64,000 bases of DNA from Fibrisoma montanum (GCF_003583365.1 NZ_QXED01000006.1:124001-188000), one strand, 5' to 3'. Positions 52,473-62,216 are shown, counted from the stretch's first letter. Numbers and translations are program-made. Notes: generated from the letters alone by a model not told the origin.

Positions 52473-55226
52473 TCAGTTGCCGGTTTCCTGCTGACGGTAA
52501 TGTTCAGCCCGCTGGTCGGCGCGGTCGTCCATCTCGGGTCCTTTCTGGATTTTCCGCCAGTCGAACGTTTTGTTATACGGCTTCATGGCCGTTTGCGGAT
52601 CAAACACCCGCCCGTCGGGCAGCACGACCTCATAAGGCCGCAAATCAGGCTTGTCGGTGAAGAAATCCTGCAGCAGGGATGCCGTCTGGTCATACTGGTT
52701 CACATACGGTACGTTCAGCAGGTTATAGATCACCTTCAGAATTGACCCGAAGTTGGCATGGGTATGCGACACGTAGCCGCGTTTCACATACGGCCCGGCC
52801 AGCATCAGCACCGAGCGGTGGGCATCGATGTGATCGACCCCGCCCTGTGGATCGTCTTCAGTGATAATCACGAGCATGTTTTTCCAGTACGGTGTCCGGC
52901 TCAGAAAGTGCAGAATCCGGCCGGTGGCCAGGTCATTGTCGGCCATGTAGGAGTGCAGGTACGGGTAGCCTTCGCCCGCCCGCGGCCCGGCCCCGTGGTC
53001 GTTCGGCAGCATGACCGTCAGCAGTTGGGGTAATGTTTCTCTGGGAGCTTTACCTTTGGTCGGCAGCCACTTAGCCGTAAACTCCCGCTCAAACTGATCC
53101 ATGCGAAACTGGTCGGGAATGTTGGTATTATAACCGGCGAAGTTCCGCGATGTATGCCGGAACGCAGCCGCCGGCATCGGAAACGCGACCGGATGAGCCG
53201 CGCCGAAGGTGGTGTCGTACTGCTCTTCGTAATTCCCGGCGTATTCGTTTACCTGTCCAAAATTGTAGAACGTCACCTTATTCCGTTCGAGGGCCTCCCA
53301 CAACCCACCAATCTCGTTGTAATCTTCGGGGTCGATGGCACCCGACGCTTTCGGGAATCGACGGCCGGGTGCTTTTGAGAACGCATCGAACCGCCCCGCC
53401 GAGGCCGCGTTGGCTTCTACCCACTCGTTCGGAATGGTGCCCATCATCCAGTGGTGGCCGTGGATGCTGGCGTCGGAATCGCAGTAGAAATTGTCCGAAT
53501 ACGCAAACTGCTGCGCAATGCGGCTGTGGTTCGGCATAATGTCTGCTTTCGTAATATCGAGCGTATCGCCGGGCCGATCGGTGGTACGTCCGCTGTTGCC
53601 ACGATCCGTCGCGATTCGGTTTTTGATTGTTACGCCCGTGCCGAACCGGGCCAGCGTGGAGTCGCCCCGGCCGGTTTTGAGCTGTCCGAATACTTCGTCG
53701 TACGTCCGGTTTTCCTTCGTGATGTACACAATGTATTTGATTGGACTTTGCCGCACTTTGGGCAGCGGAGGCAACGGATTCCGGCCGTTGTCCGCCACGG
53801 CAACGGTCTGGTACGTGTTGCCCAGCACCTGCCGGGTGTACGTGGCGAGCTGAGCTGCGTCCGGCACGGGGACAGCCTGAAACGTACCGAGCTGAATATC
53901 GCCGATGTAAGTGCCCTGCGGGGGTTTTACGAAGGTTCGACCGCCGTTCGGGCCGGCACCGTAGCCCCGTGCCGACGTAACGTACACTGTTTTTTCGTCG
54001 GGCGAGAGCGCCACCCGGGTTGGTCCCCAGCCGGTGGGAATCAGGCCACGGACTTTCCGGGTTGGCACATCGACGACGGCCACGGCGTTGAGCGCCAGCA
54101 GCGCGACGTACAGGGTTTTCTCGTCTTTAGTAAGCGTCAGTCCGAACGGCATCAGCCCCCGGTACCGATCCAGCTTTGCATCTATTTTGAGTGGAATGGT
54201 CCCCACCAGCTTACGAGTCCTGTAGTCAATGATTGAGATATTATCGTTGGTGGCGTTGGAAACGTAGGCAAAGCGGTTCCCCACCACGACCGAGTTTGGG
54301 CTGGACCCGCCCACCACCTCAGCCTCTTCAATCATTTCGCCGATCTGCACACCCGTTTTTAGCTTACTGCTTACTTTACCGGTTTTCAGGTCCACTACCC
54401 AGACGCTCATGGCTTCATCGGCCAGCGGATCGCCCAGACCAGGAATTTTGCGACCGTTAATTTCGACGCCCTCCCGCGACTCTTTGGTGTGCGCGCCGTA
54501 GGCCGGGAATTGCAGCATCATGTTATCTTTGTTGGTCGGCGTCACGCCCGGCACTTTGGGGTATTCGTACAGCCCGACGTTGGCCACAAACGCCAGCGAC
54601 CGGTCTGCACTCACGGCCAGCCCGAACGGTTGCCGCCCTGTCGGGATTGACGCGGTGATCTGCTTCGTCCGCAGGTCGATGCGTACCAGGCGGAAATTGG
54701 CCCGGTCCAGCACCAGCAGTTCATTGCCGTTCAGCAGCAGATCGGATGTAAAGCTGTCGGTATAGCCGTTGCCATCCAGCGCGATGCTATCGATGGTCTG
54801 CAACCGTTCGATGTCGTACACGATCACCCGGCCTTTGTCGCCATTGCTGAGGTACACCGTTTTGTTGTCAGGCGCGAAGGCCACGCCCAGGAACGTAGCG
54901 CCATTGACCGGCGACTTGATCGTACCGGCGTAGTCAGGAATTCGGGTAGTTGTTAGCGGGCCGTCGAGCTTAAGTACCGTCAGTACGCCATCGTGGAGCG
55001 TAACGGCTTTTTTCCCATCCGTCGACAGCGCCAGCCCGAACGGGTCGTTGGTGATCCGGAGGGTCCGGCCAACCGGGGTTACGTAGCGACCACTCGGCAG
55101 CACGGAGCGCCCGGCGGTGTCGATGACGCAGAACGCCGAACGGCCCGGCACCTGAAGGGTCTGGTAGGTTTTCTGGGCACTGGCAATAAACGGCAAAACG
55201 AGAACGGCAAGGAAGAGGTGCTTCAT
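52473..55226 (-). CDS. YncE-like beta-propeller fused to an alkaline-phosphatase-superfamily phosphoesterase
   Basis: A 917-residue exported protein (signal peptide 1-17). Residues about 30-440 are YVTN/YncE-type propeller repeats (GNGYTDSFTSDLLLNGNELL, ALSPDEKTVYVT). Residues about 490-900 are a phosphoesterase of the alkaline phosphatase superfamily. The metal/nucleophile region reads TKENRTYDEVFG, followed by MPNHSRIAQQF, HGHHWMMG and EDDPQGGVDHIDAHRS, the usual metal-binding order of PF04185-type phospholipase C/acid phosphatases. It should release phosphate or a head group in the periplasm. The phosphate ester substrate is unknown. It neighbours a PhnZ-like oxygenase. Confidence 0.88.
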   Translation of the reverse strand: MKHLFLAVLVLPFIASAQKTYQTLQVPGRSAFCVIDTAGRSVLPSGRYVTPVGRTLRITNDPFGLALSTDGKKAVTLHDGVLTVLKLDGPLTTTRIPDYAGTIKSPVNGATFLGVAFAPDNKTVYLSNGDKGRVIVYDIERLQTIDSIALDGNGYTDSFTSDLLLNGNELLVLDRANFRLVRIDLRTKQITASIPTGRQPFGLAVSADRSLAFVANVGLYEYPKVPGVTPTNKDNMMLQFPAYGAHTKESREGVEINGRKIPGLGDPLADEAMSVWVVDLKTGKVSSKLKTGVQIGEMIEEAEVVGGSSPNSVVVGNRFAYVSNATNDNISIIDYRTRKLVGTIPLKIDAKLDRYRGLMPFGLTLTKDEKTLYVALLALNAVAVVDVPTRKVRGLIPTGWGPTRVALSPDEKTVYVTSARGYGAGPNGGRTFVKPPQGTYIGDIQLGTFQAVPVPDAAQLATYTRQVLGNTYQTVAVADNGRNPLPPLPKVRQSPIKYIVYITKENRTYDEVFGQLKTGRGDSTLARFGTGVTIKNRIATDRGNSGRTTDRPGDTLDITKADIMPNHSRIAQQFAYSDNFYCDSDASIHGHHWMMGTIPNEWVEANAASAGRFDAFSKAPGRRFPKASGAIDPEDYNEIGGLWEALERNKVTFYNFGQVNEYAGNYEEQYDTTFGAAHPVAFPMPAAAFRHTSRNFAGYNTNIPDQFRMDQFEREFTAKWLPTKGKAPRETLPQLLTVMLPNDHGAGPRAGEGYPYLHSYMADNDLATGRILHFLSRTPYWKNMLVIITEDDPQGGVDHIDAHRSVLMLAGPYVKRGYVSHTHANFGSILKVIYNLLNVPYVNQYDQTASLLQDFFTDKPDLRPYEVVLPDGRVFDPQTAMKPYNKTFDWRKIQKGPEMDDRADQRAEHYRQQETGN

Positions 55227-55305
55227 AGTGGTGACAGGTCAGGTAGTGAATTGCCGCAGATTACGGAATTTCCAGAAACTTCTCTTTAGTAATCAGCGGA
55301 GTACG

Positions 55306-55872
55306 TTACGCCAAGCGACTTTCGAGGTGGTTGTAGCACTTCTCCAGATACCGAATGGGATCAGGCAGTACAATCCCCGTTTCTTTTGCCTGCTCGTCCC
55401 AGCCCCGAACCTGCAGGATTTGGCGGAAATACGGATTCTTTTCAAAAGCCGTGGCTTCATCAGTCGACATGGGTCCGCCCTGAAACTCCAGCGTTTTCAG
55501 ACTGGCTTCCGACAGCCTGGCCAGATACTCCGGCTTTTGCGCGACCAGATACCGCTTGGCATTGACGTGGTGTTCGATCAGTTGCGCTACCTTCTCCGAG
55601 AAACCGCGCTGACGCAGGTAATCGGCTCCCAGCCGTTCGTGGTCAACGGTACCGTAGCCGTCCATGTAACCGCCCGCCATGTCGGGGGGCAGCAGGTGCC
55701 CGATGTCGTGCAGAAAGGCCGCAATGATGGTTTCGTCGTCGGCCCCGGCGCGTTCGGCCAGGCTCGCACACTGGAGGGCGTGTTCCAGCTGCGTAACGGG
55801 CTCGCCAAAGTAGGCATCGTTGCCGCCCTGTTCGAACAGCGTCGACAGGTCAGAGATAGTTTGTTCAATCAT
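55306..55872 (-). CDS. PhnZ-type HD-domain diiron oxygenase (phosphonate C-P cleavage family)
   Basis: A 188-residue HD protein that matches PhnZ/TmpB rather than a hydrolase. Predicted iron ligands are His31, His55-Asp56, His78, His102 and Asp159. Tyr21 and Glu24, the lid pair YxxE before VTQLEHALQ, and His59, Lys106, Ser124 and Gln131 in TLEFQGGP all fall at PhnZ positions after a constant two- or three-residue offset (residue numbers recalled from the PhnZ structure). PhnZ uses O2 and a mixed-valent diiron site to split 2-amino-1-hydroxyethylphosphonate to glycine and phosphate. No PhnY partner is adjacent. A myo-inositol-type oxygenase is less likely. Confidence 0.82.
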   Translation of the reverse strand: MIEQTISDLSTLFEQGGNDAYFGEPVTQLEHALQCASLAERAGADDETIIAAFLHDIGHLLPPDMAGGYMDGYGTVDHERLGADYLRQRGFSEKVAQLIEHHVNAKRYLVAQKPEYLARLSEASLKTLEFQGGPMSTDEATAFEKNPYFRQILQVRGWDEQAKETGIVLPDPIRYLEKCYNHLESRLA

Positions 55873-56041
55873 GTAGGTAAATTGATGGGTATGCTTCGGG
55901 GTTTGAGGTCTGACGGGTCAACAGTTATGCCGGGCTGTCGGATGCTTATAGTAAGCCTGAGCGGGTGTTGGGCCTACTCCTGGGCCAACAAGGAGCGTAG
56001 CCCGGCTATGCGTCAGACGTACCGTACGGACGCGAGTCGGG

Positions 56042-56953
56042 TTACGCATACGCGACATACGTCCGCTCGACGGTGCCATCGTCGTAGAGGTCGATCAGGG
56101 CGTAGCCGGCTTTGGTTTGCTGGTGCGTATCGGTTTTCCACCAGTTGCCGCTGACGGCCCCGTTGCAGAGGTACGATACGCCGTTGTAATCGACTCGCTC
56201 AAGCAGGTGCGTGTGCCCGCTCAGGGCGGTTTTTACGTTTGGATACTGGTAGAAAAGCTTGATCAGGTCACCGAAATCGGTGTGCATCAATCCGGCCGGG
56301 ATGGTTGTCGGATTACTCTGCTGGCCGTTGAACGCAAATACCGTCGTGGTCAGAATCGGGATATGCGACAGCACGAGCACCGGTGTTCTGGCACTGGTTT
56401 TGGCCAGATCCTGCTTCAGCCAGTCCATCTGTTCCGGGTCGAGATTGCCCGTGTACCAGCTCCCGTCCGGCTTCAGCTGCACACTGTCGAGCACGACGAA
56501 ATGCCAGCCGTTGCGGTCGAAGCTCCGGTAGCGACCACTGATCCGCATCTGATCCACGGCCCATTTCTTGCCGTACTCCGGCTCAGCCTTCGCGTTTTCG
56601 TAGCCCCACACGTCGTGGTTGCCGATGCAGTACTCAATCGGCAGCGAGCTGTTGGCTTTCACCACCTGATGCCAGGCATCCCACTGGGCCTTCACTTTGT
56701 CGCGACCTTCGGCCAGGGCATCCATGATCGTATCGCCCCCGTGCAGGATAAACTGCGGCCGGTCAGCCTGGTTCTGGATGTGTTGCAGACAGGCCGCAAT
56801 CCCGTTCATGGGTTTGGACTCGGGCAACACGTGCGTATCGCCGATGTAAGCCAGCCGGACACTCCGTTTTCGGGCCAGACCCGGTGCCAGGGGTTCAGAC
56901 GTTGTGGACAGCGGCAGCAGGGCAGCCGATTTGAGCAGGTCTCTGCGGTTCAT
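56042..56953 (-). CDS. Calcineurin-like metallophosphoesterase with Tat-like leader
   Basis: A 303-residue exported phosphoesterase. The leader MNRRDLLKSAALLPL is Tat-like. All metal motifs are there: GDTHV, HGGDTIMD, GNHDVWGYE, LSHIPI and SGHTHLLERV. The family cuts phosphomono- or diesters in the periplasm. It lies 115 bases after the SusD gene and 169 before the PhnZ-like gene, all on the minus strand. Its upstream spacer has the ACCGAAAACC/CCGTAAAC hairpin repeat. Confidence 0.9.
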   Translation of the reverse strand: MNRRDLLKSAALLPLSTTSEPLAPGLARKRSVRLAYIGDTHVLPESKPMNGIAACLQHIQNQADRPQFILHGGDTIMDALAEGRDKVKAQWDAWHQVVKANSSLPIEYCIGNHDVWGYENAKAEPEYGKKWAVDQMRISGRYRSFDRNGWHFVVLDSVQLKPDGSWYTGNLDPEQMDWLKQDLAKTSARTPVLVLSHIPILTTTVFAFNGQQSNPTTIPAGLMHTDFGDLIKLFYQYPNVKTALSGHTHLLERVDYNGVSYLCNGAVSGNWWKTDTHQQTKAGYALIDLYDDGTVERTYVAYA

Positions 56954-57028
56954 ACGGTTTACGGTTTCGGTATATGGTTTTCGGTAAGAGGCTGGTAGTT
57001 ACCCCGCTCCTTACCGAAAACCATATAC
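56954..57028. repeat. Hairpin and GGTTTACGG repeat upstream of the metallophosphoesterase
   Basis: A perfect 19-bp inverted repeat pairs 56970-56988 with 57010-57028. Between it and the start codon the plus strand reads ACGGTTTACGGTTTCGG, a partial tandem of the same motif. The arm shares GGTTTTCGGT with the hairpin at 1611-1666. No T-run is present, so a simple terminator is unlikely. Confidence 0.65.
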
Positions 57029-57068
57029 GGTCTACCTTCTACTAATCGGATCAGACTACACTAACTGA

Positions 57069-58583
57069 TTACTTGTCCCACCAGACGGGTGTGTTGATGT
57101 CGTCGGTTCCCTGCCGGGTCACGGCCTCGGTCCGGTTGGTACCGTTCAGCGACTGTTCGTTCAGTGGGTACGGATAGCGAACCGGTACGCGGTTATTGTT
57201 GAGATTATCCGGTCCCGGCGTCACGGTCGGGATACCGGTCCGGCGCCAGTCGAACCAGGCTTCCAGCCCGTTAAAAAACAGGGCGACCCACTTCTGCGTA
57301 CCGATTTTCTGCAGCTTCTCCTGCTGCGTACCGGTGTAGGCAACGCCGGGCTGCGTAAAGTACGTTGCCGGCGGGGTTACGTTAATCCCGTATTCGGTCG
57401 GCACGATCGCTCTGTAAAAATCGAAGTTAGCCCGGATACCGTCAAGGTAATACGTCTCGGCGCTGCCGGTCGTGATCAGGCCTTTCTCGCGGGCTTCGGC
57501 CAGCAGAAACTGCAGTTCGGCGAACGTCATCAGCAGGCCACGCATGACGTTCGGGACGGGTGCGGGCGTGCTGCACACGAGGCAGGCAAACGACAGCCCT
57601 ACGCGTGATACGCCCTGCGGGCCACCGTTGTAGCTCAGCGCCGGGGTATCGCCCAACCCGTTCGGAATGCCCGTGTATTCAACCCGGCCGGCCGACGAGG
57701 GCCGCTCAACCGGACGCGCAAATATGGGCAAACGCGGGTCGTTCAGGGCGGTCAGCCGGTCAACGAGCGGCTTGCTGGCCCGGAACTCATCGAACGAACC
57801 TACGCGTGAGCCGTAGAGGGGCCACTGGTTCGGGGCCGTGGCCTGATAAACCAGTGCGGCATTATCGGCGTTGCTTTCGAAAATCGGGAATTTTGCTTGA
57901 TCACTCAGGATTTCCTGCAGGTCCGGACCAACGTTCCGGCGATTGGAAATCCGCATCAGATACCGGATCCGGAGCGAATTGGCCAGCTTCCGCCACTTGA
58001 TGATGGCCCCGGAACCGCCCCCGAACAGAATATCGCCACTGATGGATTCTGAGCTGGTGCCCAGTATCTCGTTGGCCCGCTTCAGATCGGCCAGGATTCC
58101 GTTGTAGACCACTTCCTGCGTATCGTATTTGGGCGCGTACACCCCGTCTGACTTGGCTTTGGTCGCATCGGCATACGGAATGTCGCCGTAGGTATCGGTC
58201 GCAATTGAAAACAGCCACGACTTCAGCACGAGCCCCACACCGAGGTAGTTGTTCTGCTGGCTGGCGGTGGCCAGGCTGATGATGTTCTGCACGTTGCGCA
58301 TGTTGCCATACACGCTGTTCCAGACGCCGTTGCGCTCCCCCCAGAGGTAGCGGTCTTCGTTCACAAACTGAATCTTGGCCGTATGCTGCACCACAATGTT
58401 GCCGATGCCCCAGGCTTCGTTGACCTGATCGTTGATCGTATTGCGGATTACACCCGCCAGCAGCAGATCGGGCGACACCTGCGTGGGTACGTTGGGGTTG
58501 TTGTTGATCTGCTCAAACTCATTGTCGCAGGACGTAACCACCAGCAGGAATAGAATGGAGAGGATATATGTTATTGATTTCAT
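57069..58583 (-). CDS. SusD/RagB-family nutrient-binding lipoprotein (second pair)
   Basis: A 504-residue outer-membrane lipoprotein with lipobox VVTSC near residue 19, then the mature NEFEQINNNPNVPTQVSPDL typical of the SusD_like_2 (PF12771) class. TPR-like helices and the late RTGIPT segment (EAWFDWRRTGIPTVT) fit the family. It caps the SusC channel encoded just upstream. Ligands of this class are often not long glycans. A hairpin lies between it and SusC and may lower downstream expression. Confidence 0.92.
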   Translation of the reverse strand: MKSITYILSILFLLVVTSCDNEFEQINNNPNVPTQVSPDLLLAGVIRNTINDQVNEAWGIGNIVVQHTAKIQFVNEDRYLWGERNGVWNSVYGNMRNVQNIISLATASQQNNYLGVGLVLKSWLFSIATDTYGDIPYADATKAKSDGVYAPKYDTQEVVYNGILADLKRANEILGTSSESISGDILFGGGSGAIIKWRKLANSLRIRYLMRISNRRNVGPDLQEILSDQAKFPIFESNADNAALVYQATAPNQWPLYGSRVGSFDEFRASKPLVDRLTALNDPRLPIFARPVERPSSAGRVEYTGIPNGLGDTPALSYNGGPQGVSRVGLSFACLVCSTPAPVPNVMRGLLMTFAELQFLLAEAREKGLITTGSAETYYLDGIRANFDFYRAIVPTEYGINVTPPATYFTQPGVAYTGTQQEKLQKIGTQKWVALFFNGLEAWFDWRRTGIPTVTPGPDNLNNNRVPVRYPYPLNEQSLNGTNRTEAVTRQGTDDINTPVWWDK

Positions 58584-58598
58584 AATTCAGATGTTAGC

Positions 58599-58638
58599 GG
58601 ATCGAACGCCGACACTCATGAGTATCGGCGTTCGATCC
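58599..58638. terminator. Hairpin between SusC and SusD with nested palindrome
   Basis: A perfect 14-bp stem (58599-58612 with 58625-58638) encloses C-ACTCATGAGT-A, itself a 10-base palindrome, so almost the whole 40 bases can fold. There is no T-run on either strand. It may act as an attenuator or RNA-stability element between the two reading frames. Confidence 0.6.
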
Positions 58639-58643
58639 ATTTG

Positions 58644-61600
58644 TTACAACTTCACGCCCAGGTTAAAGCCAAAGCTCCGGGTGGTTGGAATGGCCATGTA
58701 CTCGATACCGGGCAGGGCCGTTCCACCCGCGTACGACAGCGTTTCGGGGTCCACGTGGGGTACCTTCGACCAAACGGCCAGGTTCCGGCCGACCAGCGTG
58801 AACGTAACGCCCCGCAGCGGTACGCGGCCCCAGATACGGTCCGGGATGGCAAACCCAAGCTGTACTTCGCGCAGCTTGACGAACGACGCGTCGTACATTA
58901 CCCCTTCGGCAATGTTCCGGCCACCCGTCCAGGCGGTGTGCCACTGCCGCGAGTTGACTTTGACGTCGTTCGGCGCAAACGTAGTTGTCCCATCGGTGTT
59001 CGTGCTGACCACTTTTACCCCTTGCCCAATGACACCGTTGCCGGGCAGATTCAGGTTGTAGCCATTGGCGCGGCCTTCGAGGGTTTCGATAATGATGCCA
59101 CCCTCGCGCCCAACGGTCTGGGTTTCGGAGTATAGTTTACCCCCCTGCCGCATGTCGAACAGGAAGCTCAGCCGCAGGTTGCGATAGGTCAGGCTGTTGT
59201 TGATACCCAGCAGAAAGTCCGGGTTATAGTTACCCAGTTTGATCCGGTCGGTCGTGGCGATGGGACGTCCCTGGCTGAACACCATCTGTCCAACGTACTG
59301 GCCCGTGGCGTCGTAGTAAGGCTTGGTTGGATCGGTGTTCTGCACGCGGGCGAAGCCGATGCCGTACATATCGCCCATGCGCTCACCGACGCGGGCTTCA
59401 ATGCTTACCCGGCGGCTGGCCATCACGAAGTTCTGGATGTTGTCGGCCAGGCGAATCACCTTGCTGCGGTTGGCCGAGAAGTTAAAGTCAACCCCCCAGC
59501 GCAGGCTGTTGGGCAGTTCAACCGGCACGAGGTTCAGCGCCACCTCTACCCCATTGTTCCGAATCAGACCGGCGTTGATCGCCCGGCTGTTGTAGCCACT
59601 GGTAATCGAGAGCGGGATGTTCAGAATCTGGTTGCGGGTGTTGGTCTGGTAATACGACACGTCGAGCCCTACCCGCCGTTTGAACAGCTTCAGTTCAACC
59701 CCGCCCTCAAACGAATCGCTGATTTCGGGCTTGAGGTTGAAGTTGGCCAGCCGGTCGGTCTCGCCATACACCTGGCTGCTGCCAAACGGATCGCTGGGGT
59801 TGTAGGACTGCGTGAACGTAAACGCATCGGTATCGTTACCCACCGACGCGTAGTTCAGGCGGGCTTTCAGGAATGAAACCGACTGGGGAAGGGTGAACAT
59901 ATCACTCAGCACCGCGCTCACCGCCACGGATGGGTAGAAGTACGAGTTGTCCTGCGTCCCGAACGTGCGGGCGTATTCCGGAAGGGTGAGCGCACTCGAC
60001 CAGTCATTGCGGGCCGTTACTTCCAGGAACAGGTAGTTACGGAACGCTACCTGCGCTGAGCCGTAGAGCGAGTTAACCCGCTTTTCGACCAGGCTCTGCG
60101 ACGTTTGCAGGGGTATCCGCGAATTGGTCAGGTTATAAATCCCCGGAATGTTCAGCTGCCCGGCGTTGGTTTCCAGGAAGTCGGATTTCTGCCGGAGCTG
60201 GTTTCCGCCGAACGTACCCGACACGGTCCAGGTCTCGTTGAACTCTTTGTTTGCCGTGAACAGGAAGTCGGTGTTCCGCTCTTCGGTGATGATGCGATTA
60301 TCGCGGTACTGTCCGAAGGGAAACCGCTGCGTACTGAACGCCCGTTTGTATTCCCGTTTTTCGCTGCTGTAGTCGATGGCCGTACGCCCCTGTACGCTTA
60401 ACCAGGGAGTCAGATCGTACTTCAGCGACGCATTACCGATAACGCGGTCGTACAGCTGTCCGTTGGTGTTTTCGTAGACGGTCAGATACGGGTTATCGTG
60501 GTAGTTGTAGTTCCAGCTATACTGACGAACCCCCTCCTGGCCGCGCATCCAGTAGTCTTCCATCGGCTCAAGCTGCACCGACGGCGGCAGCCAGCAGTTG
60601 AACAGATACATGATGCTTTCGGTACCGTAGCTGATAGAAGGGCGATTTCCACTCTCGCCTTTGATGTAGCTCACGAAGGCATTGGCCGAGAATTTCGGCG
60701 TAAAATTAAACCCACCGCTCAGCGAGGTTGTGTACCTCTTGAGGTCGGTGTTGGGCACAATCCCGGTCTGGTTCAGCATGGTATGGGCGAGCCGGAAGTT
60801 ACCCGCGTCGTTGCTACCCGTCAGGGCGATGCTGGTGGTATTGGTACGGCCCGTTTGCAGGAATTTCCGGAGGTTGTCGGTCTCAGCAACCCAGGGCGTC
60901 GGCGTAATCACGCTGCCCGTTGGCGCATTCAGGTCGCCACCCCGGAAGTTGGTAGGCTGGCCGTTGAGCGTCCGGGGTGAATCGTACTGGGGGTAACTTT
61001 TGTTCAGCGAGAACGCCGGTCCCCAGGCTTCGTCGGTACCGTCGGTCAGGCCGGCTCCCCCACCGTTGACGAAGGCAAAATCCCCCCCGTTACCGTTTCC
61101 CTGACCGTATACGGTCTGGTATTCGGGCAGCACGAGCGGAGTTTCAACGGTCTGGTTCGTATTGATTTCCACCCCGATGCCTTTGTTACCGCGTCCCGAC
61201 TTGGTTTTAATGACGATCACGCCATTGGCCGCCCGGGCGCCGTAGAGGGCCGAAGCGGCTCCGCCTTTCAGTACGTTGATCGACTCAATGTCGTCGGGGT
61301 TGATGAAGCTGGCTCCGTTCCCAAAATCAACTTCGAGGTTGTTCCGGCCCGACCCGCCCGTAAACCCATTCGAGATGGGCACCCCGTCGATGACGTAGAG
61401 CGGCTGGTTCTTATTAAGATCTACCGAGCGTTCTCCGCGGATGGTGACCCGCGACGACCCGCCGATACCCGATGGGCTGCCTACTACCGTCACGCCCGCG
61501 ATCTTGCCGGCCAACTGGTTGGTTACGTTGGTTTCGCGGGCAATGGTCAGGGCACTTCCCTGTATCTCCTGGGTGGCGTAGCCAAGCGCTTTTTTCTCGC

Positions 61601-61973
61601 GCTGAATACCCAGTGCCGTTACCACAACCTCGCCGAGGGTCTGGGCATCGCCCCGGAGCGTTACGTCAATCGTCGTCCGATTACCAACGGTCACGTCCTG
61701 GGTTTCGTAGCCAATGTACGAGAACGTCAGAACAGCCGTTGACGGAGCGTTGATTGAGTACTTACCATCAGCTCCGGTGGTAGTCCCGGTTGTGGTTCCT
61801 TTTATAACAATAGATACGCCCGGCAGCGGCTGGTTATCATCGGCGGATGCCACGCGCCCGGTTATCGTTTGCGCCACGGCCGACAGGCCCGACAGCAGGC
61901 AAAACAAAAACACCACCAGTAGCCTGCGGTTGACAGGAACTGATGGCGTCAAGAGACGTAAAAAGATGGTCAT
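58644..61973 (-). CDS. SusC/RagA-family TonB-linked outer-membrane transporter
   Basis: An 1109-residue SusC protein. Signal peptide and QTITGRVASADDNQPLPGVS open the carboxypeptidase-like domain, GEVVVTALGIQREKKALGYA marks the STN/TonB-box zone, and VNQLAGKIAGVTV with SSRVTIRGERS marks the plug. The long barrel ends RSFGFNLGVKL. The length is standard. The start is set at the ATG at 61973; an upstream ATG at 62012 would add 13 residues without signal character and overlaps the promoter box. It pairs with the SusD at 57069-58583. Confidence 0.95.
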   Translation of the reverse strand: MTIFLRLLTPSVPVNRRLLVVFLFCLLSGLSAVAQTITGRVASADDNQPLPGVSIVIKGTTTGTTTGADGKYSINAPSTAVLTFSYIGYETQDVTVGNRTTIDVTLRGDAQTLGEVVVTALGIQREKKALGYATQEIQGSALTIARETNVTNQLAGKIAGVTVVGSPSGIGGSSRVTIRGERSVDLNKNQPLYVIDGVPISNGFTGGSGRNNLEVDFGNGASFINPDDIESINVLKGGAASALYGARAANGVIVIKTKSGRGNKGIGVEINTNQTVETPLVLPEYQTVYGQGNGNGGDFAFVNGGGAGLTDGTDEAWGPAFSLNKSYPQYDSPRTLNGQPTNFRGGDLNAPTGSVITPTPWVAETDNLRKFLQTGRTNTTSIALTGSNDAGNFRLAHTMLNQTGIVPNTDLKRYTTSLSGGFNFTPKFSANAFVSYIKGESGNRPSISYGTESIMYLFNCWLPPSVQLEPMEDYWMRGQEGVRQYSWNYNYHDNPYLTVYENTNGQLYDRVIGNASLKYDLTPWLSVQGRTAIDYSSEKREYKRAFSTQRFPFGQYRDNRIITEERNTDFLFTANKEFNETWTVSGTFGGNQLRQKSDFLETNAGQLNIPGIYNLTNSRIPLQTSQSLVEKRVNSLYGSAQVAFRNYLFLEVTARNDWSSALTLPEYARTFGTQDNSYFYPSVAVSAVLSDMFTLPQSVSFLKARLNYASVGNDTDAFTFTQSYNPSDPFGSSQVYGETDRLANFNLKPEISDSFEGGVELKLFKRRVGLDVSYYQTNTRNQILNIPLSITSGYNSRAINAGLIRNNGVEVALNLVPVELPNSLRWGVDFNFSANRSKVIRLADNIQNFVMASRRVSIEARVGERMGDMYGIGFARVQNTDPTKPYYDATGQYVGQMVFSQGRPIATTDRIKLGNYNPDFLLGINNSLTYRNLRLSFLFDMRQGGKLYSETQTVGREGGIIIETLEGRANGYNLNLPGNGVIGQGVKVVSTNTDGTTTFAPNDVKVNSRQWHTAWTGGRNIAEGVMYDASFVKLREVQLGFAIPDRIWGRVPLRGVTFTLVGRNLAVWSKVPHVDPETLSYAGGTALPGIEYMAIPTTRSFGFNLGVKL

Positions 61974-62009
61974 AAGTCGTTTACGGTTTAGCGTAATTAG
62001 GTGCAAGCA

Positions 62010-62017
62010 CAAAAGTA
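62010..62017 (-). promoter_or_regulatory. Putative -7 box (TACTTTTG) for SusC
   Basis: On the minus strand this is an exact TAnnTTTG match, 36 bases before the SusC start codon and identical to the boxes at 19013 and 26498. It suggests the second SusCD pair has its own promoter in the 243-base spacer after the first pair. Confidence 0.45.
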
Positions 62018-62168
62018 CTTAGCTACTATTACGTCAGTACTGATTGTGAATCAACGATTTATGAACTCAGTATTAAAAGACTTCACAACTACTTAACACA
62101 CCTGATACGTTTAATTAAAACCTGATTGATAACTGCTTCCGGGCTTAGCCTAACCCCCTGCAAACAGA

Positions 62169-62193
62169 AACGGTGAAGATTTCTCCCACCGTT
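62169..62193 (-). terminator. Weak hairpin after the first SusD
   Basis: AACGGTG (62169-62175) and CACCGTT (62187-62193) form a 7-bp stem 23 bases past the SusD stop. The T content after it on the minus strand is modest (TTTCTGTTT), so termination may be partial. Confidence 0.4.
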
Positions 62194-62216
62194 GTCTGCC
62201 TGCGCTGTTAACGGGT

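Noticed and set aside
53451-54236. A 261-codon plus-strand open frame inside the phosphoesterase gene
   Set aside because: Antisense shadow of the conserved propeller and phosphoesterase; no motif of its own.
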